This document shows, in pieces, positions 10,358-22,620 of a DNA stretch of 64,000 bases. A program made the position numbers and the translations under genes. Within the stretch, counting starts at the first letter, position 1. Each line of letters starts with the position of its first letter. Location of the stretch: positions 55,249,001 to 55,313,000 of the forward strand of contig CM074855.1 in the NCBI GenBank assembly GCA_037501455.1, read 5' to 3'. The notes beneath the pieces were generated by a model. The model did no database searches and was not told the DNA's origin. It saw nothing but the letters and a program-made list of their open reading frames with translations. The stretch comes from Lantana camara (Eukaryota > Streptophyta > Magnoliopsida > Lamiales > Verbenaceae).

Positions 10358-13300
10358 ATGCCTCCCCGAAGACACCACCGCCGAGATAGATCTCCGGAAC
10401 ATCGTCATCACCGAGATCATTATCCACACCCGGAAGATAATAATCCACCACCACCACCCCAAATGGATCCGGGCAATTTCATGGAGAGATTAGCGGTATA
10501 TTTGGAACAAAGGGCTCAGGAAAGAAACAATGCACCTCCAGCTGGGAATCATGGAGGAAATCTAATTACAGCTACTCTCCGGGAGTTTAAGAACCAAAAT
10601 CCGCCGGTTTTCGTGGGTGGAAATGATGTCCAAGCAGAAGAATGGCTCGTGCAAACTAACCGGATATGGAATCTCATACCGTGTGGGCCTATGGAGAAGC
10701 TACAATGCACACTTACCATGATCCAGGGTCAAGCTTATAGTTGGTGGTCAAGTTTGCAAGGAAGATTAGAGGCTACCGAGGAGGAGATCACATGGGAGGT
10801 GTTTGTGCGTGAATTCAAGAATAAATATATTCCCAAAGCTACAAGAAATCGAAGGGTGAGAGAATTTATGGAGCTCAAACAAGGGGGTATGTCCGTCACT
10901 GATTATATCAACGAGTTTGAAAGGCTCTCTCATTATGCCCCGAACATTGCCAATGATGATGAAAGCAAGGCTTCTCAATTCCTCCAAGGACTTCGGGAGG
11001 ATATGAAAGATGCTCTAGAGGCTTCTAACACAAGTACTTGGGCGAAAGTCACGGACAAAGCTCTAAGAGTGGAAGAACGGGTTGTGATGAGGAGGAAGAG
11101 TACTTATACCGGACAAGGGTCTAACTTGGGGAATTTTAATAAATTCGGGAAAAGGCCGGCATTTAAAACATTTCAACAAGCCAAGCCTCAAAATAAACAA
11201 CCTCGACCCGCGGGACCCAATCAACCGAATCAACCCTTAGCACTTCCGGCTCCACCTAAAGTGCAATGTACCTATTGCAAGGGTCCTTATCACGTGGATA
11301 ATTGCTTTAGGCTTCATAAGAGGTGTTTCATTTGTGGGGCACAGGATCATATGGTGAACACATGCCCGAAGAAGCAAGATAACCCGAGGCCTGCAATCCA
11401 AGCTAGGGCTTACGCATTGGGAGTTGAGGAAGAGCAAGCTGTGGAAATCGACCCAAATGTCGTGATCGAAGGTACTATAAGCATTCATGGCACTACATTA
11501 CATGCATTATTTGATCCCGGGGCCACTCATTCTTTTATTTCCCGGGATATTGCCGCTTCTATGTGCTTGCCTATTTCCTTGTGTGCGCATGATTACGTGG
11601 TTAGCTCCCCTCTTGGTGGTAGTTTAGTAACTTGCAGGGTTTTTCGGGGTTGTCCGGTTAGCTTCGAAGGCCGAGTTTTCCTCGCAGATTTGATTGAAAT
11701 GCCGATGCAGAGGTATGATGTAATCTTGGGTATGGATTGGTTGTATGAACATGGGGCTCAGATGGATTGTCGGGGTAAGAAAGTTTCTTTTGGTTCAGTG
11801 GTGTTTAAGGGCGAAAAGGTGAAGTTAAGCCCGTTTATTTCTTTTGTTGAGGCGAGTAAACTGGTCCGGGACGGTGCGACAGGTTTCGTGGCCTATCTTT
11901 TGAATAGACCGAAGGATCAGGCCAAACTTGAGGAGACGGAGGTCGTGCGAGAGTATATCGATGTTTTCCCTGAGACTTTGGGTTCTCTACCGCCTGATAG
12001 GGACATCGAGTTCGTAATCGACCTTTATCCCGGAGCAGAGCCTTTCTCGAAGACTCCCTACAGAATGGCTCCTGCAGAGTTAAAGGAGTTAAAAACGCAG
12101 CTTGATGAGCTTTTGGCTTGCGGGTACATCCGCCCGAGCACTTCTCCGTGGGGTGCTCCCGTTCTATTTGTAAAGAAGAAGGATGGGACGTTACGGATGT
12201 GTATAGATTACCGTGAGCTGAATCGGATGACAGTGAAGAACAAATACCCTTTGCCTCACATCGAGGAGTTATTTGATATTCTGCAAGGCTCGAAAGTCTA
12301 TTCCAAGTTAGATTTGAGGCAGGGTTACTACCAACTGCGTATTAGGGAGGAAGATATTCCGAAGACTGGTTTTAATACGCGCTATGGGCACTTTGAATTC
12401 GTTGTCATGCCGTTCGGATTAACTAATGCTCCAGCCGTATTTATGGACATGATGCACCGAGTGTTTAGGCAGTTTCTTGACAAGTTCGTGGTTATATTTA
12501 TAGACGACATTCTGGTGTATTCTAAGTCCGCTGAAGAGCACGCTCAGCATCTTCGGATCGTTTTGGAAACTTTGAGGGAACACAAGTTGTACGCAAAATT
12601 CAGCAAGTGCGAATTCTGGATCGATAGAGTTGTATTTTTGGGTCATATAATTTCAGGTGATGGGATTGAGGTTGATCCATCTAAGGTTGAATCCGTGCTT
12701 CGTTGGGAGAGACCTAGAAATGCCTCCGAGATTAGCAGTTTTATTGGATTGGCGGGCTACTATCGAAGGTTTGTTAAGGATTTTTCAAAAATTGCCGCTC
12801 CGTTGACTCGTCTGACTAAGAAGGAAGTGAAATTTGAATGGGATGATAAGTGTGAGGCGAGTTTTCAGACATTGAAGGTGAAATTAACTTCAGCACCGGT
12901 TCTTACTTTACCCGAGGGTACCGAGGGTTATGCGGTTTATACAGATGCTTCGAAAGAAGGTCTTGGTTGTGTTTTGATGCAGCACGGTAGAGTGGTAGCT
13001 TATGCTTCGAGGAAATTGAAGGAGCATGAGAAGAATTACCCTACCCACGATCTTGAATTAGCTGCTGTTGTGTTTGCTTTGATGAAGTGGCGACATTATC
13101 TCTACGGTACCACGTTCGAGGTATTTACAGATCACCAAAGCCTTAAGTATCTCTTTTCTCAGAAGGATTTAAACGTAAGACAGAGGCGTTGGATGGAGTT
13201 ATTAGAGGATTATGATTGCACCATTCAATACCATCCGGGTAAAGCAAACGTGGTCGCCGATGCCTTAAGTAGAAAGGCGAATGTGGCTAATTTGGAAGCA

Positions 13301-14833
13301 AGTTCTTCAAGTTCGGGTTCAGAGACCTTGGTTTCGGGAACTTGGTTGGCCAATCTTACTGTTATACCAGATTTGAAAGAGCAGCTATTGGAAGCTCAGA
13401 ATTCAGATGCAGAGATTCAAAGGTTGGTAGCTCGTTCCAAGAACGACCCGAATTCTAAGTTTGGATTAGATGATTCCGGTTTGTTAAGGTTCGAAGCGAG
13501 AATTTGTGTCCCAGAAGAGCTCAAGAGGATTGTACTTGAGGAGGCACATCGCTCGAGGTACTCGATTCATCCGGGAGGTACTAAGATGTATCGGGACCTG
13601 AAAGAGAAATTCTGGTGGAATGGCATGAAAAGGGATGTCGCGAACTTCGTGAAGCGATGTCTGACGTGTCAAAAGGTGAAGGCAGAACACCAGAAGCCGG
13701 GAGGAACTCTCCAACCACTTCCTATTCCCGAGTGGAAGTGGGAGCAAGTGACTATGGACTTTGTGTCCGGCTTGCCTAGAGTCAAAGGAGGGTTTGATGG
13801 AATTTGGGTAATTGTCGACAGATTGACTAAGTCTGCCCATTTTCTCAAGGTTCGGATGTCCGAGAAAGTTCCAAAGCTAGCCGAGTTATATGTTCGAGAG
13901 ATTGTAAGACTACATGGAATTCCGGCTAGTATCGTTTCGGATCGGGATCCACGGTTTACTTCGATCTTCTGGCAGAATCTCCAAAAATGTTTGGGCACCA
14001 GGCTCAGGTTTAGCACCGCTTCGCATCCTCAAACGGACGGTCAATCTGAAAGGTTAATTCAGTACTTAGAGGATATGCTTCGGTCGTGTGCTTTGGATTT
14101 CCAGGATAAGTGGGATGAGCATCTGGCTCTAGTTGAATTTGCTTATAACAACAGTTATCAGGGTTCGATTAAGATGGCTCCTTATGAAGCACTTTATGGA
14201 AGGAAGTGTAGGTCGCCTTTGTTTTGGGATATCGAGGATTGGAGATGGACCGAAGAGAATAAACTGGAGAGGGCAGAGCCTAAGGAAAACATTGTTGCTA
14301 CTATTGAGAAGGTTCATACGATTAGACAAAGAATGAGGGCAGCTCAGGCTCGACAGAAAAGCTACGCCGATAAGAGAAGAAGGCCCTTAGTGTTTGAGGT
14401 CGGAGATAGAGTTTTTCTGAAGGCATCTCCAAGGAAAGGCTTCACTCGAATAGGTAAAGGTGGAAAGCTCAGTCCACGATACCTAGGGCCATTTGAAATT
14501 TTGGAAAGAATTGGAGAAACGGCGTACAGATTGGATCTCCCACCGAATTTGACCGGGATACACAACGTTTTCCATGTTTCTCAGCTCCGCAAGTACCATC
14601 CCGATGAGGCAACTATTCTTCCAGTTGAAGAGGTTCAGTTAGAGACAGATTTAACAATAGAAAAGCATCCGGTTGCAATTCAGGACCGGAAGATGCAAGA
14701 ATTGAGAAAACGGCAGATTCCTTTGGTCAGAGTACTTTGGAGGGATCAGAAATCCGAGGAATCGACTTGGGAAACTGAGGAGAAAATGAGGAATTTATAT
14801 CCGGAGTTGTTTGAGGACTCGGTTCGGACTTGA
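10358..14833 (+). CDS. E1 Gag-pol polyprotein (gag, protease, RT, RNase H, integrase, chromodomain)
   Basis: This is a single uninterrupted frame. The start is placed at MPPRRHH because E3 Gag begins the same way; an in-frame ATG ten codons upstream would give 1501 residues, and the numbers below count from that one. Order: basic, proline-rich N terminus; Gag domain (about 85-250); zinc knuckles at C314-C326 (CX2CX4HX3C, one residue short) and C333-C346 (canonical); aspartic protease at D396 (FDPGATHS, with P in place of the usual S/T); reverse transcriptase (about 577-763) with D662 and the FIDD motif D726-D727; RNase H with D873, E910, D935 and D978; integrase zinc site H1074, H1081, C1111, C1114 and catalytic D1144, D1205, E1241 (D-D spacing 60, then 35 residues); chromodomain-like segment about 1445-1492. 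These proteins package, reverse-transcribe and integrate the element RNA. No frameshift or internal stop is seen, so it could supply proteins in trans to E2 and E3. Confidence 0.96.
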   Translation: MPPRRHHRRDRSPEHRHHRDHYPHPEDNNPPPPPQMDPGNFMERLAVYLEQRAQERNNAPPAGNHGGNLITATLREFKNQNPPVFVGGNDVQAEEWLVQTNRIWNLIPCGPMEKLQCTLTMIQGQAYSWWSSLQGRLEATEEEITWEVFVREFKNKYIPKATRNRRVREFMELKQGGMSVTDYINEFERLSHYAPNIANDDESKASQFLQGLREDMKDALEASNTSTWAKVTDKALRVEERVVMRRKSTYTGQGSNLGNFNKFGKRPAFKTFQQAKPQNKQPRPAGPNQPNQPLALPAPPKVQCTYCKGPYHVDNCFRLHKRCFICGAQDHMVNTCPKKQDNPRPAIQARAYALGVEEEQAVEIDPNVVIEGTISIHGTTLHALFDPGATHSFISRDIAASMCLPISLCAHDYVVSSPLGGSLVTCRVFRGCPVSFEGRVFLADLIEMPMQRYDVILGMDWLYEHGAQMDCRGKKVSFGSVVFKGEKVKLSPFISFVEASKLVRDGATGFVAYLLNRPKDQAKLEETEVVREYIDVFPETLGSLPPDRDIEFVIDLYPGAEPFSKTPYRMAPAELKELKTQLDELLACGYIRPSTSPWGAPVLFVKKKDGTLRMCIDYRELNRMTVKNKYPLPHIEELFDILQGSKVYSKLDLRQGYYQLRIREEDIPKTGFNTRYGHFEFVVMPFGLTNAPAVFMDMMHRVFRQFLDKFVVIFIDDILVYSKSAEEHAQHLRIVLETLREHKLYAKFSKCEFWIDRVVFLGHIISGDGIEVDPSKVESVLRWERPRNASEISSFIGLAGYYRRFVKDFSKIAAPLTRLTKKEVKFEWDDKCEASFQTLKVKLTSAPVLTLPEGTEGYAVYTDASKEGLGCVLMQHGRVVAYASRKLKEHEKNYPTHDLELAAVVFALMKWRHYLYGTTFEVFTDHQSLKYLFSQKDLNVRQRRWMELLEDYDCTIQYHPGKANVVADALSRKANVANLEASSSSSGSETLVSGTWLANLTVIPDLKEQLLEAQNSDAEIQRLVARSKNDPNSKFGLDDSGLLRFEARICVPEELKRIVLEEAHRSRYSIHPGGTKMYRDLKEKFWWNGMKRDVANFVKRCLTCQKVKAEHQKPGGTLQPLPIPEWKWEQVTMDFVSGLPRVKGGFDGIWVIVDRLTKSAHFLKVRMSEKVPKLAELYVREIVRLHGIPASIVSDRDPRFTSIFWQNLQKCLGTRLRFSTASHPQTDGQSERLIQYLEDMLRSCALDFQDKWDEHLALVEFAYNNSYQGSIKMAPYEALYGRKCRSPLFWDIEDWRWTEENKLERAEPKENIVATIEKVHTIRQRMRAAQARQKSYADKRRRPLVFEVGDRVFLKASPRKGFTRIGKGGKLSPRYLGPFEILERIGETAYRLDLPPNLTGIHNVFHVSQLRKYHPDEATILPVEEVQLETDLTIEKHPVAIQDRKMQELRKRQIPLVRVLWRDQKSEESTWETEEKMRNLYPELFEDSVRT

Positions 14834-14843
14834 GGGCAAGTCC
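14826..14843 (+). promoter_or_regulatory. Hairpin upstream of the E1 polypurine tract
   Basis: GGACTTG (14826-14832) pairs with CAAGTCC (14837-14843) around AGGG. The 5' arm overlaps the gag-pol stop codon TGA (14831-14833). The polypurine tract starts five bases after the 3' arm. E2 and E3 have the same hairpin with a C-G pair where E1 has T-A. Confidence 0.7.
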
Positions 14844-14848
14844 TTTTT

Positions 14849-14860
14849 AAGGGGGAAGGA
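14849..14860 (+). other. E1 polypurine tract
   Basis: AAGGGGGAAGGA, followed by one T and then the 3' LTR start. It would prime plus-strand synthesis. A T-rich run (CTTTTT) precedes it. Confidence 0.92.
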
Positions 14861-14861
14861 T

Positions 14862-17503
14862 TGTGACACCCCGACTTTCAGACCGTACAGGTATGACGTA
14901 TGTGCGCATTTAAAATTATTAATTACGCATTTTATATTTATTCTAATTGTTTATTTGAATTATTTAATTTTAATTCTTATATGAATTATTTGAATGAATG
15001 TGCATGTGAATTATTCGTTTTAATTTGAGTGGACCTTATTTGAGCCTGTATTTGTTGAACCGAACCAACTTGAACCGGGAACCTTGAACCGAACCTGTGA
15101 ACCGAACCGGTTCAGCCTTAAAGGCTGAACCATTTCTCTCCTCCCTCATTCCTCACGTTATTTCAGCTCAAGCCAAGCAACAAGAGAGCAAACCCCAAGC
15201 TTTGATCATCCAACTTCACAAGCCAATAACTCTCTCGTTTCTTCGTCTTTTCTCGAGCTTAGGTAGGTTTCGGAATCCCCTCGTCATGCTCTACGTTTCC
15301 ATGGTTTAATTACTGAGTTTGGTATGAGTTTGGTTTGCCTTTGCTCCCCTACGTGAATAGTAAGGGTTTTGCTATAATGGTGGTTTCTTGCTCTTTGCTT
15401 GAGATGATTGATTCCTAGCTTCTTGTATGAGTTGTATAGGTTATATATGTTGCATTTATTGCATTCTATCTTTGGATGGTTGAGTATCTTTGAATGATCA
15501 TGACTTTTGCTTGGATTTTTCGTTTCATTGATCATGGTTTTTAATTCCATTTTCTTGAGCTATTTGAGTGACAACATGTTAAGTATGATTTATTTGAATT
15601 GTGTGTGTATTTTGAGAAGTGGTGGCAATTTATAGGGTTGGTTTTTGGCCATTTTTGGCACTTTTTCGAGCTTCCCCTGTTTTCTGTGTTAAATTCTGTT
15701 CCAGCTTTTCGAACCAGGCCGGAACGGCCGTTCCCGCCCCAGTTTTAAACTGGGAACGACCGTTCCCAGGCCATACTGTTCATGACCGAGAGTGGGAACG
15801 ACCGTTCCCAGTTGTACTGGGAACGGGAACGGCCGTTCCCATTGCCGGAAACCCTTCTTTTGAAAAAAAAATCCATGGGGGTGGATTTGAGGCAGTAGCT
15901 TCTGAAAAATCCATGGGGGTGGATTTTCCCCTTTGGAAAAATCCATGGGGGTGGATTTTCCCCTTTGGAAAAATCCATGGGGGTGGATTTTCCCCTTTGA
16001 AGAACTTAAAACCTAGAAACTGCTACTACTTCTCTTTGCTTTAATTATGCATTTTTATGACTTTAATTGCTTCTCTTTTGCATGATTAATTGTTATAACC
16101 ATGCAATTATATGACTTGATTGTGATATTTTGTTGTGAACATGATCCATGCATTTTGCCGGGCGTCTTCTTTGGTACATTATTGAGTCTAAGTCTCGGGT
16201 CTTGTCTTCTTTTGTTTCAGAGCCTCTTCCGGAAGTTCGTGAGCCCGAGGTTTAAGTGTTCGTTCGCCCGTTTTGCCTTCCTTCTACTTTTGCAAAGGTG
16301 AGGTTAGGATCCTTTATATTAGATAAGCGACCTAAGACCTATTACGTGTTGTTTCTTACCCTGTATGCGAATATATACCTTATATATATATATATTAAGT
16401 ACGAGTGCTTAAGCTATGTTATGATGTTGTGAAATAAGCTTTACGTTTTCGAAATTGGTATAAGTATTGGCATAAGTAAGCTATGTTTTGAAATTCGTTA
16501 TTCGTATATGGTATGTTTGAGCGAGTTGTACCCTGAAAGATGGGAAGTTGGTTTGATTTGGTTTGTTGGGCCCGGAGACGTGGGTAAGGGAGACCCGGGA
16601 CGACCACGGGGTCGCCGGTTATGACCCCTGTGCACGCTCTCATTTGAGATATTCACGTACGACCTAAGGAGGTTGGGAAGGCGTGGTATCTTGAGCCCTC
16701 GGTGGATAACCGGGGAAGGCATATCGTGGGTTAGCTGCCCCGTATGTGTTTGGTAATGTAGGTGTTAGGGTTTGATTCCCGATACACCATGGATGTGGGG
16801 TGGATGTGATTTGAATTCGATTTTATGTTATGTTTGATGGAGTAAGGGATAGTCCGTTCTCGCCGGACTTATGTTTATGTCATGTTTGATAGATTATGGA
16901 TCGAGATAGGTTTTCCTTTATATTATATGCTATCTTTGGAAAATGATTTGGTATGTAAAACCCTAGCCTCGATTCATGTCTATCACCTTTGTAATATGCT
17001 CTGCTCTATATGTATTTAAGTGTGGGTGTGCGTTTAGCCCCTCACTCAGTCGAGTTTTGACTGACCCCTCTCTTTTCCCACCTTCAGTGCAGGTTGTTTC
17101 GAGCTAGGCGGGGAAGTGCGAGTCTTGGTCTTGTACTTGTGTGTCTAGGTCGAGTTGCATTCATACTTCTTGCATTTTGGATACTCTTATTATGTATTTG
17201 ATGTTAGGATTATATTTTGCTGAATTATGGGCTTTTGATGTTTATACTCGATCTTTTGGGCCGTGAGGCCATTGTAAATGATGTAAATGTTAGTTATAGA
17301 GCTCTTTCCGATCCTTATGTTGTTGCTTCCGCATTTATATGTTTGTTTTTGCGCGCTCTGTCCGAGTTTTAGCCCCGCCTAGCCTAAGGAGTGTGTGTAG
17401 GTTCCGTTCGCTTAGACTTGGACTCATGTAGGGAAACCCATTTCATATGTGGGTTCGGGTTTAGGTGCGGGGGATGTGGTGGCCCACCGCTCCGGGCGTC
17501 ACA
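14862..17503 (+). repeat. E1 3' LTR (2642 bp)
   Basis: Same sequence as the 5' LTR apart from about six substitutions and one additional 32-bp hairpin unit. The four units are at 15869-15888, 15906-15927, 15938-15959 and 15970-15991. The palindrome cluster, TCAGTC hairpin and long-range inverted repeat are all present. It ends GCGTCACA immediately before TTATT. Confidence 0.96.
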
Positions 17504-17508
17504 TTATT
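17504..17508. repeat. Right target-site duplication of E1 (TTATT)
   Basis: Second copy of the TTATT duplication. Satellite sequence resumes here at exactly the base expected from block 1, including the CAATTCG variant also seen at the matching point of the first higher-order copy (about 4365). Confidence 0.95.
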
Positions 17509-18099
17509 TCTGAAGTATCAATTCGTAAAATTGAAGTACTGAAAACAGAAATTGAAGTATTGTTGCATTTAACATAGAGTTTGAATATTCGAAAACAAGG
17601 TGTTCCAACACAATACGATTATTGGAGCATTAAATTGAGATTCAGTGAAACCTAGGTGTCTATTCGGAAAGGGCAAAGTATGATTATCCGATAACAAGGT
17701 GTTCATCGGATATTTCGAAACAACGAGTGTCTTCGCTTCGAAAGTATTAATTCGTAAAATTGGGATATGTATATGCATAGTAAGGAGAAATAACTTAAAA
17801 ACATTTCATAAAGATGAAATCTCTACATATATAGTTAGAAACACTTGTTTTTACGAGAAAGTGATTAAATATTTTGGGAAAACACAAGTTCAAATTTGAT
17901 CCCAACTTAATATTACAATGTATTAAATCATAAATCGAATAACGAAGAACGAGAGCGTCATTATTTCTGAAGTATCAGTTCGTAAAATTGAAGTACTGAA
18001 AACTGAAATTGAAGTATTGTTGCATTTAACATAGAGTTTGAATATTCGAAAATAAGGTGTTCCAACAAAATTCAATTATTGGAGCATTAAATTGAGATT

Positions 18100-21000
18100 T
18101 AGTGAAACTTAGGTGTCTATTCGTAAAGGGCGAAGTATTATTATCCGATAACAAGGTGTTCATTGGATATTTCGAAACAACGAGTGTCATCGCTTCGAAA
18201 GTATTAATTCGTAAAATTGGGATATGTATATGCATAGTAAGGAGAAATAACTTAAAAACATTTCATAAAGATGAAATCTCTACATATATTGTTAGAAACA
18301 CTTGTAATTACGAGAAAGTGATTAAATATTTCGGGAAAACACAAGTTCAAATTTGATCTCAACTTAATGTTACAATGTATTAAATCATAAATCGAATAAC
18401 GAAGAACGAGAGCGTCATTATTTCTGAAGTATCAGTTCGTAAAATTGAAGTACTGAAAACAGAAATTGAAGTATTGTTGCATTTAACATAGAGTATGAAT
18501 ATTCGAAAATAAGGTGTTCCAACACAATACGATTATTGGAGCATTAAATTGAGATTTAGTCAAACCTAGGTGTCTATTCTTAAAGGGCAAGTACGATTAT
18601 CCGATAACAAGGTGTTCATCGGATATTTCGAAACAACGAGTGTCATTGCTTCAAAAGTATTAATTCGTAAAATTGGGATATGTATATGCATAGTAAGGAG
18701 AAATAACTTAAAAACATTTCATAAAGATGAAATCTCTACATATATTGTTAGAAACACTTGTAATTACGAGAAAGTGATTAAATATTTCCGGAAAACAGAA
18801 GTTCAAATTTTCCCAACTTAATATTACAATGTATTAAATCATAAATCGAATAATGAAGAACGAGAGGGTCATTATTTCTGAAGTATCAGTTCGTAAAATT
18901 GAAGTACTGAAAACAGAAATTGAAGTATTGTTGCATTTAACACAGAGTTTGAATATTCGAAAATAAGGTGTTCCAACAAAATTCGATTATTGGAGCATTA
19001 AATTGAGATTTAGTGAAACCTAGGTGTCTATTCGTAAAGTGCGAAGTATGATTATCCGATAACAAGGTGTTCATCGGATATTTCGAAACAACGAGTGTCA
19101 TTGCTTCAAAAGTATTCATTCGTAAAATTGGGATATGTATATGCATAGTAAGGAGAAATAACTTAAAAACATTTCATAAAGATGAAATCTGTACATTTAT
19201 TGTTAGAAACACTTGTAATTACGAGAAACTGATTAAATATTTAGGGAAAACACAAGTTCAAATTTGATCCCAACTTAATATGACAATGTATTAAATCATA
19301 AATCGAATAACGAAGAACGAGAGCGTCATTATTTCTGAAGTATCAGTTCGTAAAATTGAAGTACTGAAAATAGAAATTGAAGTATTGTTGCATTTAACAT
19401 AGAGTTTGAATATTCGAAAACAAGGTGTTCCAACACAATTCGATTATTGGAGCATTAAATTGAGATTCAGTGAAACCTAGGTGTCTATTCGGAAAGGGCG
19501 AGGTATGATTATCAAATAACACGGTGTTCATCAGATATTTCGAAACAACGAGTGTCATCGCTTCGAAAGTATTAATTCGTAAAATTGGGATATGTATATG
19601 CATAGTAAGGAGAAATAACTTAAAAACATTTCATAAAGATGAAATCTCTACATATATTGTTAGAAACACTTGTAATTACGAGAAAGTAATTAAATATTTC
19701 GGGAAAACACAAGTTCAAATTTGATCCCAACTTAATATTACAATGTATTAAATCATAAATCGAATAACGAAGAACGAGAGCGTCATTATTTCTGAAGTAT
19801 CGGTTCGTAAAATTGAAGTACTGAAAACAGAAATTGAAGTATTGTTGCATTTAACATAGAGTTTGAATATTCGAAAACAAGGTGTTCCAACAAAATACGA
19901 TTATTGGAGCATTAAATTGAGATTCAGTGAAACCTAGGTGTCTATTCGGAAAGGGCAAAGTATGATTATCCGATAACAAGGTGTTCATCGGATATTTCGA
20001 AACAACGAGTGTCATCGCTTCGAAAGTATTAATTCGTAAAATTGGGATATGTATATGCATAGTAAGGAGAAATAACTTAAAAACATTTCATAAAGATGAA
20101 ATCTCTACATATATTGTTAGAAACACTTGTAATTACGAGAAAGTAATTAAATATTTCGGGAAAACACAAGTTCAAATTTGATCCCAACTTAATATTACAA
20201 TGTATTAAATCATAAATCGAATAACGAAGAACGAGAGCGTCATTATTTCTGAAGTATCAATTCGTAAAATTGAAGTACTGAAAACGGAAATTGAAATATT
20301 GTTGCATTTAACATAGAGTCTGAATATTCGAAAACAAGGTGTTCCAACACAATACGATTATTGGAGCATTAAATTGAGATTTAGTGAAACTTAGGTGTCT
20401 ATTCGTAAAGGGCGAAGTATTATTATCCGATAACAAGGTGTTCATTGGATATTTCGAAACAACGAGTGTCATCGCTTCGAAAGTATTAATTCGTAAAATT
20501 GGGATATGTATATGCATAGTAAGGAGAAATAACTTAAAAACATTTCATAAAGATGAAATCTCTACATATATTGTTAGAAACACTTGTAATTACGAGAAAG
20601 TGATTAAATATTTCGGGAAAACACAAGTTCAAATTTGATCTCAACTTAATGTTACAATGTATTAAATCATAAATCGAATAACGAAGAACGAGAGCGTCAT
20701 TATTTGTGAAGTATCAGTTCGTAAAATTGAAGTACTGAAAACAGAAATTGAAGTATTGTTGCATTTAACATAGAGTATGAATATTCGAAAATAAGGTGTT
20801 CCAACACAATACGATTATTGGAGCATTAAATTGAGATTTAGTCAAACCTAGGTGTCTATTCTTAAAGGGCAAGTACGATTATCCGATAACAAGGTGTTCA
20901 TCGGATATTTCGAAACAACGAGTGTCATTGCTTCAAAAGTATTAATTCGTAAAATTGGGATATGTATATGCATAGTAAGGAGAAATAACTTAAAAACATT

Positions 21001-22620
21001 TCATAAAGATGAAATCTCTACATATATTGTTAGAAACATTTGTAATTACGAGAAAGTGATTAAATATTTCCGGAAAACAGAAGTTCAAATTTTCCCAACT
21101 TAATATTACAATGTATTAAATCATAAATCGAATAATGAAGAACGAGAGGGTCATTATTTCTGAAGTATCAGTTCGTAAAATTGAAGTACTGAAAACAGAA
21201 ATTGAAGTATTATTGCATTTAACACAGAGTTTGAATATTCGAAAATAAGGTGTTCCAACAAAATTCGATTATTGGAGCATTAAATTGAGATTTAGTGAAA
21301 CCTAGGTGTCTATTCGTAAAGTGCGAAGTATGATTATCCGATAACAAGGTGTTCATCGGATATTTCGAAACAACGAGTGTCATTGCTTCAAAAGTATTCA
21401 TTCGTAAAATTGGGATATGTATATGCATAGTAAGGAGAAATAACTTAAAAACATTTCATAAAGATGAAATCTGTACATTTATTGTTAGAAACACTTGTAA
21501 TTACGAGAAACTGATTAAATATTTAGGGAAAACACAAGTTCAAATTTGATCCCAACTTAATATGACAATGTATTAAATCATAAATCGAATAACGAAGAAC
21601 GAGAGCGTCATTATTTCTGAAGTATCAGTTCGTAAAATTGAAGTACTGAAAATAGAAATTGAAGTATTGTTACATTTAACATAGAGTTTGAATATTCGAA
21701 AACAAGGTGTTCCAACACAATTCGATTATTGGAGCATTAAATTGAGATTCAGTGAAACCTAGGTGTCTATTCGGAAAGGGCGAAGTATGATTATCAAATA
21801 ACACGGTGTTCATCAGATATTTCGAAACAACGAGTGTCATCGCTTCGAAAGTATTAATTCGTAAAATTGGGATATGTATATGCATAGTAAGGAGAAATAA
21901 CTTAAAAACATTTCATAAAGATGAAATCTCTACAAATATTGTTAGAAACACTTGTAATTACGAGAAAGTAATTAAATATTTCGGGAAAACACAAGTTCAA
22001 ATTTGATCCCAACTTAATATTACAATGTATTAAATCATAAATCGAATAACGAAGAACGAGAGCGTCATTATTTCTGAAGTATCGGTTCGTAAAATTGAAG
22101 TACTGAAAACAGAAATTGAAGTATTGTTGCATTTAACATAGAGTTTGAATATTCGAAAACAAGGTGTTCCAACAAAATACGATTAATGGAGCATTAAATT
22201 GAGATTCAGTGAAACCTAGGTGTCTATTCGGAAAGGGCAAAGTATGATTATCCGATAACAAGGTGTTCATCGGATATTTCGAAACAACGAGTGTCATCGC
22301 TTCGAAAGTATTAATTCGTAAAATTGGGATATGTATATGCATAGTAAGGAGAAATAACTTAAAAACATTTCATAAAGATGAAATCTCTACATATATTGTT
22401 AGAAACACTTGTAATTACGAGAAAGTAATTAAATATTTCGGGAAAACACAAGTTCAAATTTGATCCCAACTTAATATTACAACGTATTAAATCATAAATC
22501 GAATAACGAAGAACGAGAGCGTCATTATTTCTGAAGTATCAATTCGTAAAATTGAAGTACTGAAAACAGAAATTGAAGTATTGTTGCATTTAACATAGAG
22601 TTTGAATATTCGAAAACAAG
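18100..22620. repeat. Five-monomer higher-order repeat, 2282 bp, two copies
   Basis: Variant monomers recur at an offset of 2282 bp (four of 457 and one of 454 bp): 18102/20384, 18570/20852, 19067/21349 and 19524/21806. The copies are nearly identical. The ends are approximate because they merge into neighbouring related monomers. Confidence 0.85.

Larger units (their letters stand above)
7551..17503 (+). mobile_element. E1: complete Ty3/gypsy chromovirus LTR retrotransposon (Tekay/Del-like)
   Basis: A 9953-bp element with two long LTRs, a primer-binding site, a single gag-pol frame, a polypurine tract and a 5-bp target duplication. The domain order protease, reverse transcriptase, RNase H, integrase places it in Ty3/gypsy. 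A chromodomain-like C terminus places it among the chromoviruses, and the PVxIxDRK...VLWR...STWE pattern resembles the Tekay/Del clade. By eye the two LTRs differ by about six substitutions in 2.6 kb plus one 32-bp indel, so insertion was recent. It could still be active: nothing in the coding frame is broken. Clade assignment is from memory of family motifs, not a tree. Confidence 0.96.
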
